Of a stretch of 64,000 bases of DNA, positions 25,874 through 34,922 are shown piece by piece. The position numbers were made by a program, and so were the translations under genes. The notes beneath the pieces are model-generated. The model saw only the letters and a program-made list of their open reading frames with translations. It searched no databases and was not told the DNA's origin. Location: the NCBI GenBank assembly GCA_951828535.1, contig OX639990.1, forward strand, positions 2,777,300-2,841,299, written 5' to 3'. The first letter of the stretch is position 1, and each line of letters begins with the position of its first letter. The DNA comes from an uncultured Candidatus Entotheonella sp. (lineage in GTDB: Bacteria > Tectomicrobia > Entotheonellia > Entotheonellales > Entotheonellaceae).

Positions 25874-27835
25874 GTGGGCATAGCGGCTGACATTGTCATC
25901 ATCATCGTTGTCGCAGCCTTGCTGGGCGGTCTGGTCGCGCAGCGTTGCCGGCAGCCGCTGGTGCTGGGTTACATCCTCGCCGGCGTGGTCGTCGGGCCGC
26001 ATGGCTTTGCGCTGGTCTCCGACATTCACGAGATCGAGCTGCTGGCCGAGATCGGCGTGGCGCTGCTGCTGTTCGCCCTTGGGCTGGAATTCTCCTTTCG
26101 GGACTTGCGGCCGGTGCGCAGCATTGCCTTGGTCGGCACACCCATCCAGATTATCGTCACCATCGCGTACGGTTTTGCGCTCGGGACATGGTTGGATTGG
26201 GAATGGCGGCCAGCGCTCTGGTTTGGCGCCCTGATCTCATTGTCGAGCACCATGGTGGTGCTGAGAACCCTGATGAGCCAGGGCCGGATGGGCACGCTGT
26301 CCAGCCGGGTGATGGTCGGTGTGCTGATCGTGCAGGACCTCGCGGTGGTGCCGCTGATGATCATCCTGCCGCAGTTGCACGACCCGCAAACCGGCCTGGC
26401 CCTGCTTGGGCTCGCGGCGCTGAAAGCCGCCCTCTTTCTGGGGCTGACCATCGGCGTCGGCATCCGCCTGCTGCCCCGCCTGATGGTATCCATCGCCAGC
26501 TGGAATTCGCGCGAGCTCTTCCTGCTGTCCATCACCGCCATCGGTCTGGGCATCGGCTATGCCACCCACTTGGTCGGGCTGTCGTTCGCGCTGGGCGCCT
26601 TCGTGGCGGGCATGGTGCTGAGCGAGTCGGACTACGGCCACCAGGCACTCAGCGACATCCTCCCCCTGCGCGACCTCTTCGGGCTGCTGTTCTTTGCCTC
26701 CGTCGGCATGCTCTTCGATCCGGCATTCCTGTTCGCCCACCTGCAGGAGGTGGGTCTCCTGGTGTTTCTCATCATGGTGGGCAAGATGTTGATTTTCGGC
26801 ATCTTGCCGCGCTTCTTCGGGTACCGGAACGTCGTTCCCCTGGCGGTGGCCCTGACGCTTTTTCAGGTCGGCGAGTTTTCGTTCGTGCTGGCCCGAGTGG
26901 GCCTGAGGGCGGGGGCAATCGACGCCGAGTTGTATGCGTTGGTACTGACCACCGCCATTGCGACGATCATCCTGACGCCTGTCCTGTCGGGCTTCACCGC
27001 GCCACTGTATGCCCTGCGCAGGCGGTGGTTCCGTTTCGAGGCGTTGCAGTCCGTCAACCTGCCCGAGCGGGGATTGCGGGACCACGTGGTGATTGCGGGC
27101 GGCGGGCGGGTTGGCCAGTGCGTGGCGCAGGTGCTGCGGCGCTTTGAGGTGGGATTCGTGCTCATCGAGCTCGACTTCCGGCGCGTGGAGCAGGCCAAGG
27201 CCGCCGGCTGGCCGATCGTCTCCGGGGACGCCAGTCAGGGGATCGTGCTGGAAGCCGCCGGCATCGCCGAGGCTCAGCTGCTTCTGATCACCACGCCCGC
27301 CATCGTCACGACGCAGGGCATCGTGGATCAGGTTCGCCAGTTGAAGCCGACGTTGCACATCGTGGCCAGAGCCGAGGGGCTTGAGCACATGGACGCGCTG
27401 TACGACCGCGGCGTGTACGAGGTCGTGCAGCCGGAGTTTGAAGCCGGGCTGGAGATCACCCGCCAAGCGCTGGTCCACCTGGACCTGCCGGCTATTGAAA
27501 TCCAGAACTTTACGGACGCCATTCACAAGGAACACTACGCCCCGCTGTACCAGCCGCCCAGCGACTCCCGCGTCATCGCCCAACTGCGCCGCACCCCGCG
27601 TCTGCTGGACCTGACCTGGGTCGCCCTGCCGCCAGACAGCCCGCTGATCGGACGGACGCTGCTGGAGATGGACATTCGCGGTCAGACGGGTGCCACGGTG
27701 GTCGGCGTCATGCGCGGCGGCGAACTGCACGCCAACCCGGACATTGATTTTCGGTTTGCCGGCGAGGATTTGGCCGCGGTGATCGGCCGTCCGGAGCAGT
27801 TGGCGGCCTTTCAGGCGCTGGCCGCCGCTTCATAG
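25874..27835 (+). CDS. CPA2 family K+/H+ antiporter with TrkA-N domain
   Basis: 653-residue monovalent cation:proton antiporter. About twelve hydrophobic helices fill residues 1-390, with the family segment [19 protein letters not shown] near the N-terminus and [18 protein letters not shown] (about residue 235). A Rossmann-type TrkA-N (RCK) domain begins at [12 protein letters not shown] (about residue 403), and a TrkA-C region lies around residue 560 onward ([19 protein letters not shown]). This is the YbaL/KefB layout, with regulation by nucleotide or glutathione through the RCK part. The GTG start at 25874 has GGAG seven bases upstream; the frame is open for 36 more codons above it. Confidence 0.9.
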   Translation: MGIAADIVIIIVVAALLGGLVAQRCRQPLVLGYILAGVVVGPHGFALVSDIHEIELLAEIGVALLLFALGLEFSFRDLRPVRSIALVGTPIQIIVTIAYGFALGTWLDWEWRPALWFGALISLSSTMVVLRTLMSQGRMGTLSSRVMVGVLIVQDLAVVPLMIILPQLHDPQTGLALLGLAALKAALFLGLTIGVGIRLLPRLMVSIASWNSRELFLLSITAIGLGIGYATHLVGLSFALGAFVAGMVLSESDYGHQALSDILPLRDLFGLLFFASVGMLFDPAFLFAHLQEVGLLVFLIMVGKMLIFGILPRFFGYRNVVPLAVALTLFQVGEFSFVLARVGLRAGAIDAELYALVLTTAIATIILTPVLSGFTAPLYALRRRWFRFEALQSVNLPERGLRDHVVIAGGGRVGQCVAQVLRRFEVGFVLIELDFRRVEQAKAAGWPIVSGDASQGIVLEAAGIAEAQLLLITTPAIVTTQGIVDQVRQLKPTLHIVARAEGLEHMDALYDRGVYEVVQPEFEAGLEITRQALVHLDLPAIEIQNFTDAIHKEHYAPLYQPPSDSRVIAQLRRTPRLLDLTWVALPPDSPLIGRTLLEMDIRGQTGATVVGVMRGGELHANPDIDFRFAGEDLAAVIGRPEQLAAFQALAAAS

Positions 27836-28303
27836 GAGCGAAGAGGCTGGAGGGAGAGGGGGGAGGCCGGCGTAGGGTGCAGCACACGGGAGCACCCTTC
27901 TCCCTAACCCTCCCCCACGCAGCGGGGAGGGAACGTCCCCCTGACAAGGGGGTTGGGGCGCTTATATCGGTTTGCCATTGGTTGGCAGGGCCAGAAGCCT
28001 TTCGAAAGGCAACTCATGCCAATCGCAGGGCCGAAGGACGACCGGAATCACCCGTGCCTCAACACAGAGGGCGACTTGTGGCATTGGGCGGGTCTGTTTC
28101 ATCAGGGATGTGCATCCCGCGTTGAACGCGAGAAGGAGAGGCCTGCAGGGGAGGGATGCCCAGCTACGCGCGGGTCAGCCGCCGGCGAGCGGAGCCGTGC
28201 GGCGAAGCAACCGGCTCATTCGTTCTCAACGTCACCTAGCCCCTGGCTCGGGCGTTTGCTTCCGATGGTGGTACTGGGGATGGAGGGTTATATGACGCAA
28301 GCG
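27836..28303. other. Gap without a recognisable gene, containing a palindrome
   Basis: Between the antiporter stop and the insertion sequence I see no gene. The stretch 27895-27960 holds two G/C-rich palindromes, one of them CCCCCTGACAA-GGGGG at 27937-27952 followed by TTGGGG, the same repeat as at 32067-32085. An open frame crosses 27953-28363 but has no ribosome site, no family resemblance and runs into the insertion sequence end, so I do not call it. Confidence 0.5.
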
Positions 28304-28308
28304 CATAG

Positions 28309-28324
28309 CTCGACTTTGTACAAA
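28309..28324 (+). repeat. Left terminal inverted repeat of the insertion sequence
   Basis: CTCGACTTTGTACAAA, matching the reverse complement of the right end at all 16 positions. The preceding CATAG is the left target copy. Confidence 0.88.
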
Positions 28325-28405
28325 ATGAAGGAGTATTCAGGGACACCGCCGCCCGTATTGTAAGATGGCAGTTTCTACCCAAACCATCTTGCAGCGAGGT
28401 CAGCG

Positions 28406-29755
28406 ATGTCCCCTTCAGCAAACACTAGCACCCTACTGGCGCCCTTTCAAAGTCTCTTCAGCGCACCCACTTGGCGCAAAGTCCAACGCCTGTTCATCGG
28501 AACCCTGTTGGCCCGCGGACGGCGCACCGTGACGGCGGCCTTGAGGCACACGGGGCTGGACGACACCCCGTCGTTCAGTCTCTACCATCAGGTGTTCAAC
28601 CGCGCCCGATGGTCCGCCCTCAAAGGCAGTCGCTGTCTGTTGGCCCTGCTGATGCAGACCTTTGATGTTGCTGGTGGCAGCCTCACGTTTGTCATTGATG
28701 AGACGCTAGAGAGGCGCTGGGGCCGACGCATCAACAAGCGCGGTCACTACCGCGACCCGTTGGCTTCCAGCCGCAGGCGTGCCGTGAGCACCAGTGGGCT
28801 GCGCTGGATCGTGCTGACCCTGGTCATCACGCCACCCTGGAACAACCGTTGTTGGGCTTTACCTATCTTGAGCGTGCCGGCGCCAACACCACAAGTCAGT
28901 GAACGCCTGGGACTGAGACACAAGACCATCGCCCAGTGGGCACGCCAGATGATCCGGGTGGTACGGCGCTGGCTGCCACATGCCGCTATCACCGTGCTTG
29001 GGGATCAAGCCTACAGTGTCCTTGAACTCGGGCATGCCTGCCGACAGTGTCAGGTGCGCCTGATTGCCCCCTTGCGCCTTGATGCGGTTCTCCATGAAGC
29101 GCCGCCGCCGCGCCAGCCGGGCACGCGGGGACGACCCCGTCGCAAGGGCAAGCGATTGCCCAGCTTGGCCGAGCGCCTGCGCGATGCGGCGACTTCTTGG
29201 CAGTCTCTGCGTGTGCGCTGGTACGATGGCCGCGTGCGACGCTTGCAAATCAGTAGCGGGACTGCCCTGTGGTACCGCAGTGGCCAGCCGGTGCTGCCGC
29301 TCCGGTGGGTTCTGGTACGTCCCTGCGACGCTCAGCACCCGCCACGGGCCTTCTTCTCGACGTGTCCCGGTGATCGGGCAGGTGATATCGTGGCATGTTT
29401 CATCAAGCGCTGGAGCATTGAGACGACCTTTGAAGAGAGCCGCGCCCACCTGGGCTTCGAGACTCAACGCCAATGGTCAGACTTGGCGATTGAACGCACG
29501 ACGCCGTGCCTGCTGAGCTTGTATTCGATCGTGGCGCTGTTGGCTCATGGCCTGTACCTGGAGGGTCGTTTGGCGGTGCGCCGAAGCACTTGGTATGCCA
29601 AGAAGCAGGCGACCTTCAGCGATGCCTTGGCGTCGGTGAGGCGGTGTCTGTGGGAGGCCGAGTATTTTTCAACATCGGCCTCCGACGCCGATAGGGTGGA
29701 AATTCCTCGGGTTCATTTGCAGCGCTTGATGCAATCGGCCTGTTATTCGCACTGA
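28406..29755 (+). CDS. IS701-like (DDE_5) transposase
   Basis: 449-residue transposase filling the insertion sequence. The three catalytic acids of the RNase H-like fold can be placed: Asp in FVIDETLERRWG (about residue 97), Asp in VLGDQAYS (about residue 200) and Glu in RWSIETTFEESRAHLG (about residue 338). The N-terminal region RRTVTAALRHTGLDDTPSFS followed by YHQVFNRARWS is the usual start of the DDE_5/IS701-type group. No frameshift or stop is present. Base use is a little less G+C-rich than in the flanking housekeeping genes. Confidence 0.85.
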   Translation: MSPSANTSTLLAPFQSLFSAPTWRKVQRLFIGTLLARGRRTVTAALRHTGLDDTPSFSLYHQVFNRARWSALKGSRCLLALLMQTFDVAGGSLTFVIDETLERRWGRRINKRGHYRDPLASSRRRAVSTSGLRWIVLTLVITPPWNNRCWALPILSVPAPTPQVSERLGLRHKTIAQWARQMIRVVRRWLPHAAITVLGDQAYSVLELGHACRQCQVRLIAPLRLDAVLHEAPPPRQPGTRGRPRRKGKRLPSLAERLRDAATSWQSLRVRWYDGRVRRLQISSGTALWYRSGQPVLPLRWVLVRPCDAQHPPRAFFSTCPGDRAGDIVACFIKRWSIETTFEESRAHLGFETQRQWSDLAIERTTPCLLSLYSIVALLAHGLYLEGRLAVRRSTWYAKKQATFSDALASVRRCLWEAEYFSTSASDADRVEIPRVHLQRLMQSACYSH

Positions 29756-29767
29756 CACCTATCAAAG

Positions 29768-29783
29768 TTTGTACAAAGTCGAG
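29768..29783 (-). repeat. Right terminal inverted repeat of the insertion sequence
   Basis: TTTGTACAAAGTCGAG, the exact reverse complement of the left end, followed by the second CATAG copy. The 130 bases from here to the amidase gene show no gene I can defend. Confidence 0.88.
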
Positions 29784-29918
29784 CATAGAACGTGCACCAA
29801 AATGGCATCGCCGGGCGCAATGCCGCGATTGTCAACATAAGCGCCCATGCGTGCCATTTGAGTTGCCTGGCGACCCAAGAAAAGGCGTTTGATCCCTTCC
29901 GAGTCGCAACGCCATCAT

Positions 29919-31538
29919 CTATTCGCTTGTCAACGGGCCAAACTGTGCCGGCGGCTTGCGGTGTTGGGTGCCTTGTTCAAAGGCATACGTATACCGGATG
30001 AGCTTGCCTTCTTCGAACTCCTTCGCAATAAAGGTCAAGCCGGCCGGCAACCCATGATCGTTCGTAAATCCCGTGGGGACGGTGATGGCGGGCATGCCCG
30101 TGTGCGGCGAGAGATGCGGGCTGTTGTTGCCATCCGGACTGTCCATGTCGCCGATCTTCCGGGGCTGATTGGTCCAGGTGGGGTACACGAAGGCATCTAC
30201 CCCGCTCTTGTCCATGGCTGCCTGAATCGCGTTGCGGAACTCCTGGTTCTTCGCTTCGAGCTTTACACTCGTACAATTTCGTTCCGCAGGGTTCAGGTCT
30301 TGCTCCAGCGCAAATTTCATGCGTCCATCAATATAGGGAAGATACAAACCGGACGCGACGACTTCCCCCAGGTTCTTGTATGGGGCCTCGGGACCGAGGC
30401 TGGCGAGATAGTTGTTGAAGTCATAACGGAACGTGTTGCACCACAGACGCCAGGGGTCTGATTTGTCTTTCCCGTGGATCATCTCCTCGAACCGGGGAAT
30501 GTCCATCTCCACCACGGTGGCGCCCAGGGCGCTCAGGTCTTCGATGGCCCGGTTGGTCAAGCGCCTCATCTCGGAGTCTGTGGTTTCCTGATCGAGGTGA
30601 TAGCGAAAAACCCCGATGCGGGTACCCTTCAAACCATCCTTATCCAGAAACTTCAGGTAAGAATCCTCCACTCGACCGATGCTGGCCTCCGTCACCGGGT
30701 CCTGGGGATCATGCCCCGCGATCACCTCTAGAACGCGTACCGCATCCTCGACGGTACGACACAACGGCCCGCCGATGTCATTACGCAAGAACAGCGGGAT
30801 GATGCCGTCGCGGCTGGTCAGGCCCATCGTCGAACGTATCCCCACCAGACCGTTATGCGAGGACGGCCCGCGAATGGAATTCCCGGTGTCCGTGCCGAGT
30901 CCAATAACGCCCAGGTTCGCGGCAATCGCCGCCGCCGTGCCCCCACTGGAGCCGGCCGGAACACGACTCAGGTCATACGGGTTTCGGGTAATGCCATCAA
31001 TAGAACTGACCGTGACGTAAGGACTCCAAGCCAGTTCCGCCATATTGGTCTTGCCGAGAATGATCGCCCCCGCCTCCCGAATTTTCCTGATCTGGAACGC
31101 ATCGTCAGGTGGCAGGGAGCCTTTGAGAGCCAAAGTGCCACCAGCAGTCTGCAAATCATACGTATCGTAATTGTCCTTCACGACAGTCGGAATCCCGTGC
31201 AACGGCCTGAGCTGTCCCGTACGCTGAAATTCCGCATCCAATTCGTCCGCCCGGCTCAAGGCATTCGGGTTGAGCACAACGAAAGCATTCAATCTGGTGC
31301 TCTCGTCATAGGCCTCGATCCGATCCAAATACATCTGCACCAATTGCCGAAAGGTCAGATTTCCGGCTTTGACGTGATGGTGTATATCCGCAATAGTCGT
31401 TTCCATGATATCGAAGGTATCCGACTGAGCAAGCGCCTGATCATTAACGATAATGCCCTGCATGCCGAAGCTGAAAGCCATCGCGACAAATACCACGGCC
31501 ATTTCAAAGGTTCGCAGCTTCTTCACAATTTGCCTCAT
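29919..31538 (-). CDS. Secreted amidase-signature family protein
   Basis: 539-residue amidase-signature hydrolase with a Sec-type signal peptide (hydrophobic stretch [17 protein letters not shown], cleavage probably near ALAQS). The Ser-cisSer-Lys triad is present: Lys in TVVKDNYDT (about residue 123), cis-Ser in [13 protein letters not shown] (about residue 198) and nucleophile Ser in [13 protein letters not shown] (about residue 222). [15 protein letters not shown] and [10 protein letters not shown] are typical. Export marks it as a scavenging or detoxifying enzyme for extracellular amides, unlike GatA. The substrate is unknown. It stands alone beside the insertion sequence. Confidence 0.9.
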   Translation of the reverse strand: MRQIVKKLRTFEMAVVFVAMAFSFGMQGIIVNDQALAQSDTFDIMETTIADIHHHVKAGNLTFRQLVQMYLDRIEAYDESTRLNAFVVLNPNALSRADELDAEFQRTGQLRPLHGIPTVVKDNYDTYDLQTAGGTLALKGSLPPDDAFQIRKIREAGAIILGKTNMAELAWSPYVTVSSIDGITRNPYDLSRVPAGSSGGTAAAIAANLGVIGLGTDTGNSIRGPSSHNGLVGIRSTMGLTSRDGIIPLFLRNDIGGPLCRTVEDAVRVLEVIAGHDPQDPVTEASIGRVEDSYLKFLDKDGLKGTRIGVFRYHLDQETTDSEMRRLTNRAIEDLSALGATVVEMDIPRFEEMIHGKDKSDPWRLWCNTFRYDFNNYLASLGPEAPYKNLGEVVASGLYLPYIDGRMKFALEQDLNPAERNCTSVKLEAKNQEFRNAIQAAMDKSGVDAFVYPTWTNQPRKIGDMDSPDGNNSPHLSPHTGMPAITVPTGFTNDHGLPAGLTFIAKEFEEGKLIRYTYAFEQGTQHRKPPAQFGPLTSE

Positions 31539-31704
31539 GGCATACCTCCTTCTTGTTGCGACAAAGTTGGGGCCAAGCGTTGGAATCTCATGCGCTGCAT
31601 GCTAAAGCGACTCGCCATGATGTCAAGTCCTCTGTCTTCTCCATACCATGGGGCAGCAAATGGCAGTTTCTGGCGACTATGTGAACAATGTGGTGGCCAT
31701 GGCC

Positions 31705-31950
31705 CCAAGTGACCATTTTACGAACACCCAGCCCTGCAGCTGGAGCCACAAGAGGTATCGGGTGGGGTTTTGGGGGGTGCGAGGTTGGCACAGACGGGCG
31801 AGCGCCGCGTCGGCCCGTGGGCGAGCCGCCCCGATACTGACCGCTGACTGGCCGTTCCGGGATGCACCCCAGGGCGCTCGGCCATACCGCCCCGGTGACC
31901 CCTTGCTGACGTAGTTCGTTTACCATCCAGTAGTCCGCTTGGGTGAGCAT
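31705..31950 (-). pseudogene. istA: Decayed N-terminal fragment of an IS21-family IstA transposase
   Basis: An ATG at 31950 opens MLTQADYWMVNELRQQGVT, which matches the usual IstA start. Homology then jumps frame: GGMAERPGVHPGTASQ in a second frame corresponds to the helix-turn-helix (AEELGVHPRTVSRAL type), GSPTGRRGARPS returns to the first frame, and YLLWLQLQGWVF is in a third. At least three frameshifts over about 80 codons, and no downstream IstA or IstB, mark it as a remnant. The rest of 31539-32121 holds only this fragment and one palindrome. Confidence 0.65.
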
Positions 31951-32066
31951 GCTCGCCTCCGGTTTCTTGGTGAAACGAGAGGGTTGCACGGGTCACTTGA
32001 GAGGACATCTCAAGAAGGCTGCCAGGATGGCCAGACTGTGCAAGCCGAACATCGTTTACAAACGAG

Positions 32067-32085
32067 ACCCCCTGACAAAGGGGGT
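32067..32085. repeat. Palindrome ACCCCC-TGACAAA-GGGGGT
   Basis: Perfect six-base arms around TGACAAA, followed by TGGGGGG. It is the same repeat as at 27937-27952 and lies just downstream of the thiolase gene, where it could serve as a transcript end. Confidence 0.6.
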
Positions 32086-32121
32086 TGGGGGGTTCAGTGA
32101 AGGATGTTCCCGGTTTGCATC

Positions 32122-33384
32122 TTACTCGACGTTTTCCAGCACCAGCGAAACGACCGTGCGGTCGTCGCCGCCCATGTTGGCGGTCAGGCCGGTGTGGATG
32201 TCCTTCTGGATCTGGTAGTCCCCGCACACACCCTTCATCTGACGGTAGACCTCGGCTGCCTGCTTGACGCCGGTGGCGCCGACCGGGTGCCCGAAACCCA
32301 CCAGGCCGCCGCCAGGGTTGACCGGCATGCTGCCTTCCAGGGAGGTGTCGCCGGAGCGCAGCAGGTCGATGCCCTTGCCCGGCTCGGCGAACCCGATGGC
32401 CTCGTACATCATCAACTCGGCAATCGTGAAGCAGTCGTGCACCTCGGCCAGTTGCACGTCCTGCGGCGTGATACCGCCGTCCTGCATAGCCTCGGCGGCG
32501 GCCGAGGCGGCGGTGTCGAGGCGCAGCAGATCATTTACCTGCCCCAACGGGTTGGTGCAGAAGCCGTACGACTTCAGTTGCACGCAGTCCTGCGGTGCCC
32601 GGCCCAGCCGCTCCAGGCCCGTTTCACTGGCGATGATCACCGCCGCGGCGCCGTCGCTCACCTGCGAGCAATCGCTGACCCTGAGGTGCTCGTGCAACTC
32701 CGGATTTTGCAGGATGTTCGGGTTGGAATCGCTGGCCGTAGCGGCCTGGTCGAGGGTCATCTTGACGGTGTGCATGTGGGCCAGCGGGTTGCGGTTGGCG
32801 TTGGCGTACGCCTTGACGGAGAAATGCGCCAGGTCGCGGTCGGTGAGGCCGTAGGTTTCCTTGTACGCCTTGGCACGGCGGGCGAGCAGGGCGGGGAAGG
32901 TGAAATCGTCGATGGAGCGCTCGCTGGCGTAGTGCGCGGCGCGCGCCAGGTAATTGGCGCCCTCACGCGCCCGCACCGTCGTCTGCACTTCGGCGCCGAC
33001 GACCAGCACGACGTCCAACCCGGCCTGGACGGCCTCGATGGCGCCGACGATGCCGACGCCGCCGGACGCGCACGCCGCCTCGACTCGCGCACAGCCGATG
33101 CCCGCCAATCGTTCGTCCGCCCGCGCCAGCATGGCGCCGAGGAAGCCCTGGCTGGAGAACAACTCGCCGGCAAAGTTGCCGATGTAGCCGCGCTGGATGA
33201 GGCTCGGATCAATGCCGTTATCGTCCAACAGTTGGCGGATGACCGTGGCGATATGGTCCTCAAGCGTCGGGTTCTCCTTGACCCCGTAATCCGGGTGTCC
33301 CTTGGCGATGAAGTTGGGACTGCCCTTGCCGATGAACGGCGTCAGCGCTTGGGCTGCAATGAATGCCGGGCGTGCTGGTCGCAT
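32122..33384 (-). CDS. Thiolase family protein (acetyl-CoA acetyltransferase/SCP2-type)
   Basis: 420-residue thiolase-fold enzyme that condenses or cleaves acyl-CoA thioesters. The nucleophile Cys lies in RVEAACASGG (about residue 103), and the second half has EVHDCFTIAEL (about residue 320) and GGGLVGFGHPVGATG with the catalytic His (about residue 372). HDCF and GLVGFGHP are the wording of the SCP2-thiolase branch rather than classical beta-ketothiolases. The start is set by AGGAG before the ATG at 33384. No other beta-oxidation genes are adjacent. It lies opposite the AAA/RloB pair. Confidence 0.88.
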   Translation of the reverse strand: MRPARPAFIAAQALTPFIGKGSPNFIAKGHPDYGVKENPTLEDHIATVIRQLLDDNGIDPSLIQRGYIGNFAGELFSSQGFLGAMLARADERLAGIGCARVEAACASGGVGIVGAIEAVQAGLDVVLVVGAEVQTTVRAREGANYLARAAHYASERSIDDFTFPALLARRAKAYKETYGLTDRDLAHFSVKAYANANRNPLAHMHTVKMTLDQAATASDSNPNILQNPELHEHLRVSDCSQVSDGAAAVIIASETGLERLGRAPQDCVQLKSYGFCTNPLGQVNDLLRLDTAASAAAEAMQDGGITPQDVQLAEVHDCFTIAELMMYEAIGFAEPGKGIDLLRSGDTSLEGSMPVNPGGGLVGFGHPVGATGVKQAAEVYRQMKGVCGDYQIQKDIHTGLTANMGGDDRTVVSLVLENVE

Positions 33385-33581
33385 GGTGCTCTCCTGAGGC
33401 AATGGGGCGCGGAAGGTGCCCCGCGTGGGTAGTGGCGCCTTGTATGTGTCGGGGCGGCAGTATACATGTCGGGTCGGAAGCGCTCAAGATGATGCTTGGC
33501 GTCAGTTTTCAGGCCTTGCGGATTTAGTAGAGTCCTGTATCCCCGTCACAATTTAGCGCAGAGATTGACGTGACAGTGGAG

Positions 33582-33604
33582 AATATGCGAAAGTGACGCA
33601 TATT
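33582..33604. promoter_or_regulatory. Perfect inverted repeat upstream of the AAA/RloB operon, possible operator
   Basis: AATATGCG (33582-33589), a seven-base spacer, then CGCATATT (33597-33604). It lies 47 bases before the ATPase gene in A+T-richer DNA. The size and spacing fit a dimeric repressor site. No clear -35/-10 pair could be chosen around it. Confidence 0.5.
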
Positions 33605-33650
33605 TCGTTCTATCTCGGTTGATTAAGCGTAATAAATAGGAATCTAGCAT

Positions 33651-34922
33651 ATGCTTTTACGCTTTGGCGTCTCCAACCACTTGTCGATAAGGGATTACCA
33701 GGAATTGTCTTTTGCGACGTCTTCGTTGAAAGACCAACGTGAAGGGCTGATTGACTGCGATGTGGCGCCCAACAGGTCGGTATTGCCAGCGGTCGTGATC
33801 TACGGACCCAACGCATCGGGGAAAAGCAATTTCATTGCTGCCATGCGGGCTATGCAGTCCATGATTCTGTGGTCTCAGACAAGAGGGGAACCCGACGGAG
33901 GTGTGCCTCCGCGTCGCGCCTTCAGACTGGATTACACGAGTTCCGGTTCGCCTTCGCGCTTCGACGTCGATTTTGTGGTTAATGGTGTGCGACACCATTA
34001 CGGGTTCGAGACGTCGTCCAAGATGTTCGAGGCCGAGTGGCTCTACGCCTTCCCCAAGTCACACCAACGCGCACTGTTTGAACGACAGGGCAATGACTTT
34101 CGATTTGGGCGGGGATTGAGGGGGCAAAATAACAGTATTGCTGGCCTTACGAGGCCCAATAGCCTCTTTTTGTCGGCGGCAGCCCAGAACGGTCACGAAT
34201 ATCTTTCTAGGATATTCGGGTTCTTCCGGTCGATTCTTAATGTGGGAAATATTTCTGTGCCGGGTGTGGCAGCTTCCGCTCAGATTACCGAGGAAGGGGG
34301 AATCGACCCGCGTGTTATTTCATTCTTGGAGAACATAAACACAGGAGTTGTCGATTATCGACAAAGGGAGATTGAGCTTCCAGAAGAAATCAGAGCAGTG
34401 CGGCAGGAACTGGCTACCGTGTTGAAAAAGATTACAGACACCCCGGACGATATCGAAATGGATGAAGATGACAAGCACGTTATTCTCGAACTCGCGCACC
34501 GTGGTCGAGACGGTGAAGCAATTTTTCTTGATTTGGATCTGGAGAGTGCCGGCACACGTCGATTGCTCATTGTGCTTGGGCTTGCCTACCGAGCGTTGGA
34601 CCGGGGCTGGCTTGTGTGCGTGGATGAACTCGATGCAAGCCTGCATACGCAGGCGAGCGAAGCGGTGCTGAAACTATTTTGCTCGCGGGAAAGCAATCCT
34701 AAAGGTGCGCAGATTATCGCGACGACTCACGACACCAACCTGCTGAAATCATCAGTGCTTCGACGAGATCAAGTCTGGTTTACGGAAAAAGACCCCGAGG
34801 GCTCGACACAACTTTATCCGTTGACCGACATTCGGACGCGCAAAGGCGATGACATCAGAAGGGGGTATCTGCAGGGGCGTTACGGTGCGATACCATTTGC
34901 CGGAGCCCCTCTCGACTCATGA
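33651..34922 (+). CDS. AAA family ATPase, RloA-like, of a two-gene candidate defence module
   Basis: 423-residue ATPase of the OLD/ABC-like AAA_15/AAA_21 group. Walker A is GPNASGKSNF (about residue 53), the ABC-signature-like segment is SAGTRRLLIVLGL (about residue 298), Walker B with its catalytic Glu is VCVDELDASLH (about residue 320) and the H-loop is IATTHDTNLL (about residue 355). The middle contains an alpha-helical insertion. All ATPase residues look intact. The stop overlaps the next gene in ATGA. In families I know, this ATPase pairs with RloB or with DUF4435 (PARIS) as phage-sensing ATPase and effector. Base composition is visibly lower in G+C than the neighbours. Confidence 0.85.
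   Translation: MLLRFGVSNHLSIRDYQELSFATSSLKDQREGLIDCDVAPNRSVLPAVVIYGPNASGKSNFIAAMRAMQSMILWSQTRGEPDGGVPPRRAFRLDYTSSGSPSRFDVDFVVNGVRHHYGFETSSKMFEAEWLYAFPKSHQRALFERQGNDFRFGRGLRGQNNSIAGLTRPNSLFLSAAAQNGHEYLSRIFGFFRSILNVGNISVPGVAASAQITEEGGIDPRVISFLENINTGVVDYRQREIELPEEIRAVRQELATVLKKITDTPDDIEMDEDDKHVILELAHRGRDGEAIFLDLDLESAGTRRLLIVLGLAYRALDRGWLVCVDELDASLHTQASEAVLKLFCSRESNPKGAQIIATTHDTNLLKSSVLRRDQVWFTEKDPEGSTQLYPLTDIRTRKGDDIRRGYLQGRYGAIPFAGAPLDS

Larger units (their letters stand above)
28309..29783. mobile_element. Insertion sequence with DDE transposase (IS701-like), about 1475 bp
   Basis: The element is bounded by perfect 16-base inverted repeats, CTCGACTTTGTACAAA, at 28309-28324 and 29768-29783. 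The five bases CATAG stand directly outside each end (28304-28308 and 29784-29788) as an apparent target duplication. It contains one transposase gene and appears complete. The intact ends and open frame suggest a fairly recent, potentially active copy. IS701 members usually duplicate four bases, so the five-base duplication leaves the family label tentative. Confidence 0.85.

Noticed and set aside
28190-28215. GAGCCGTGCGGCGAAGC, considered as domain V of a group II intron
   Set aside because: The complementary half of the domain V hairpin and any reverse transcriptase are missing.
27953-28363. 136-codon open frame left of the insertion sequence
   Set aside because: No start signal, no recognisable domain, and it runs through the left inverted repeat of the element.
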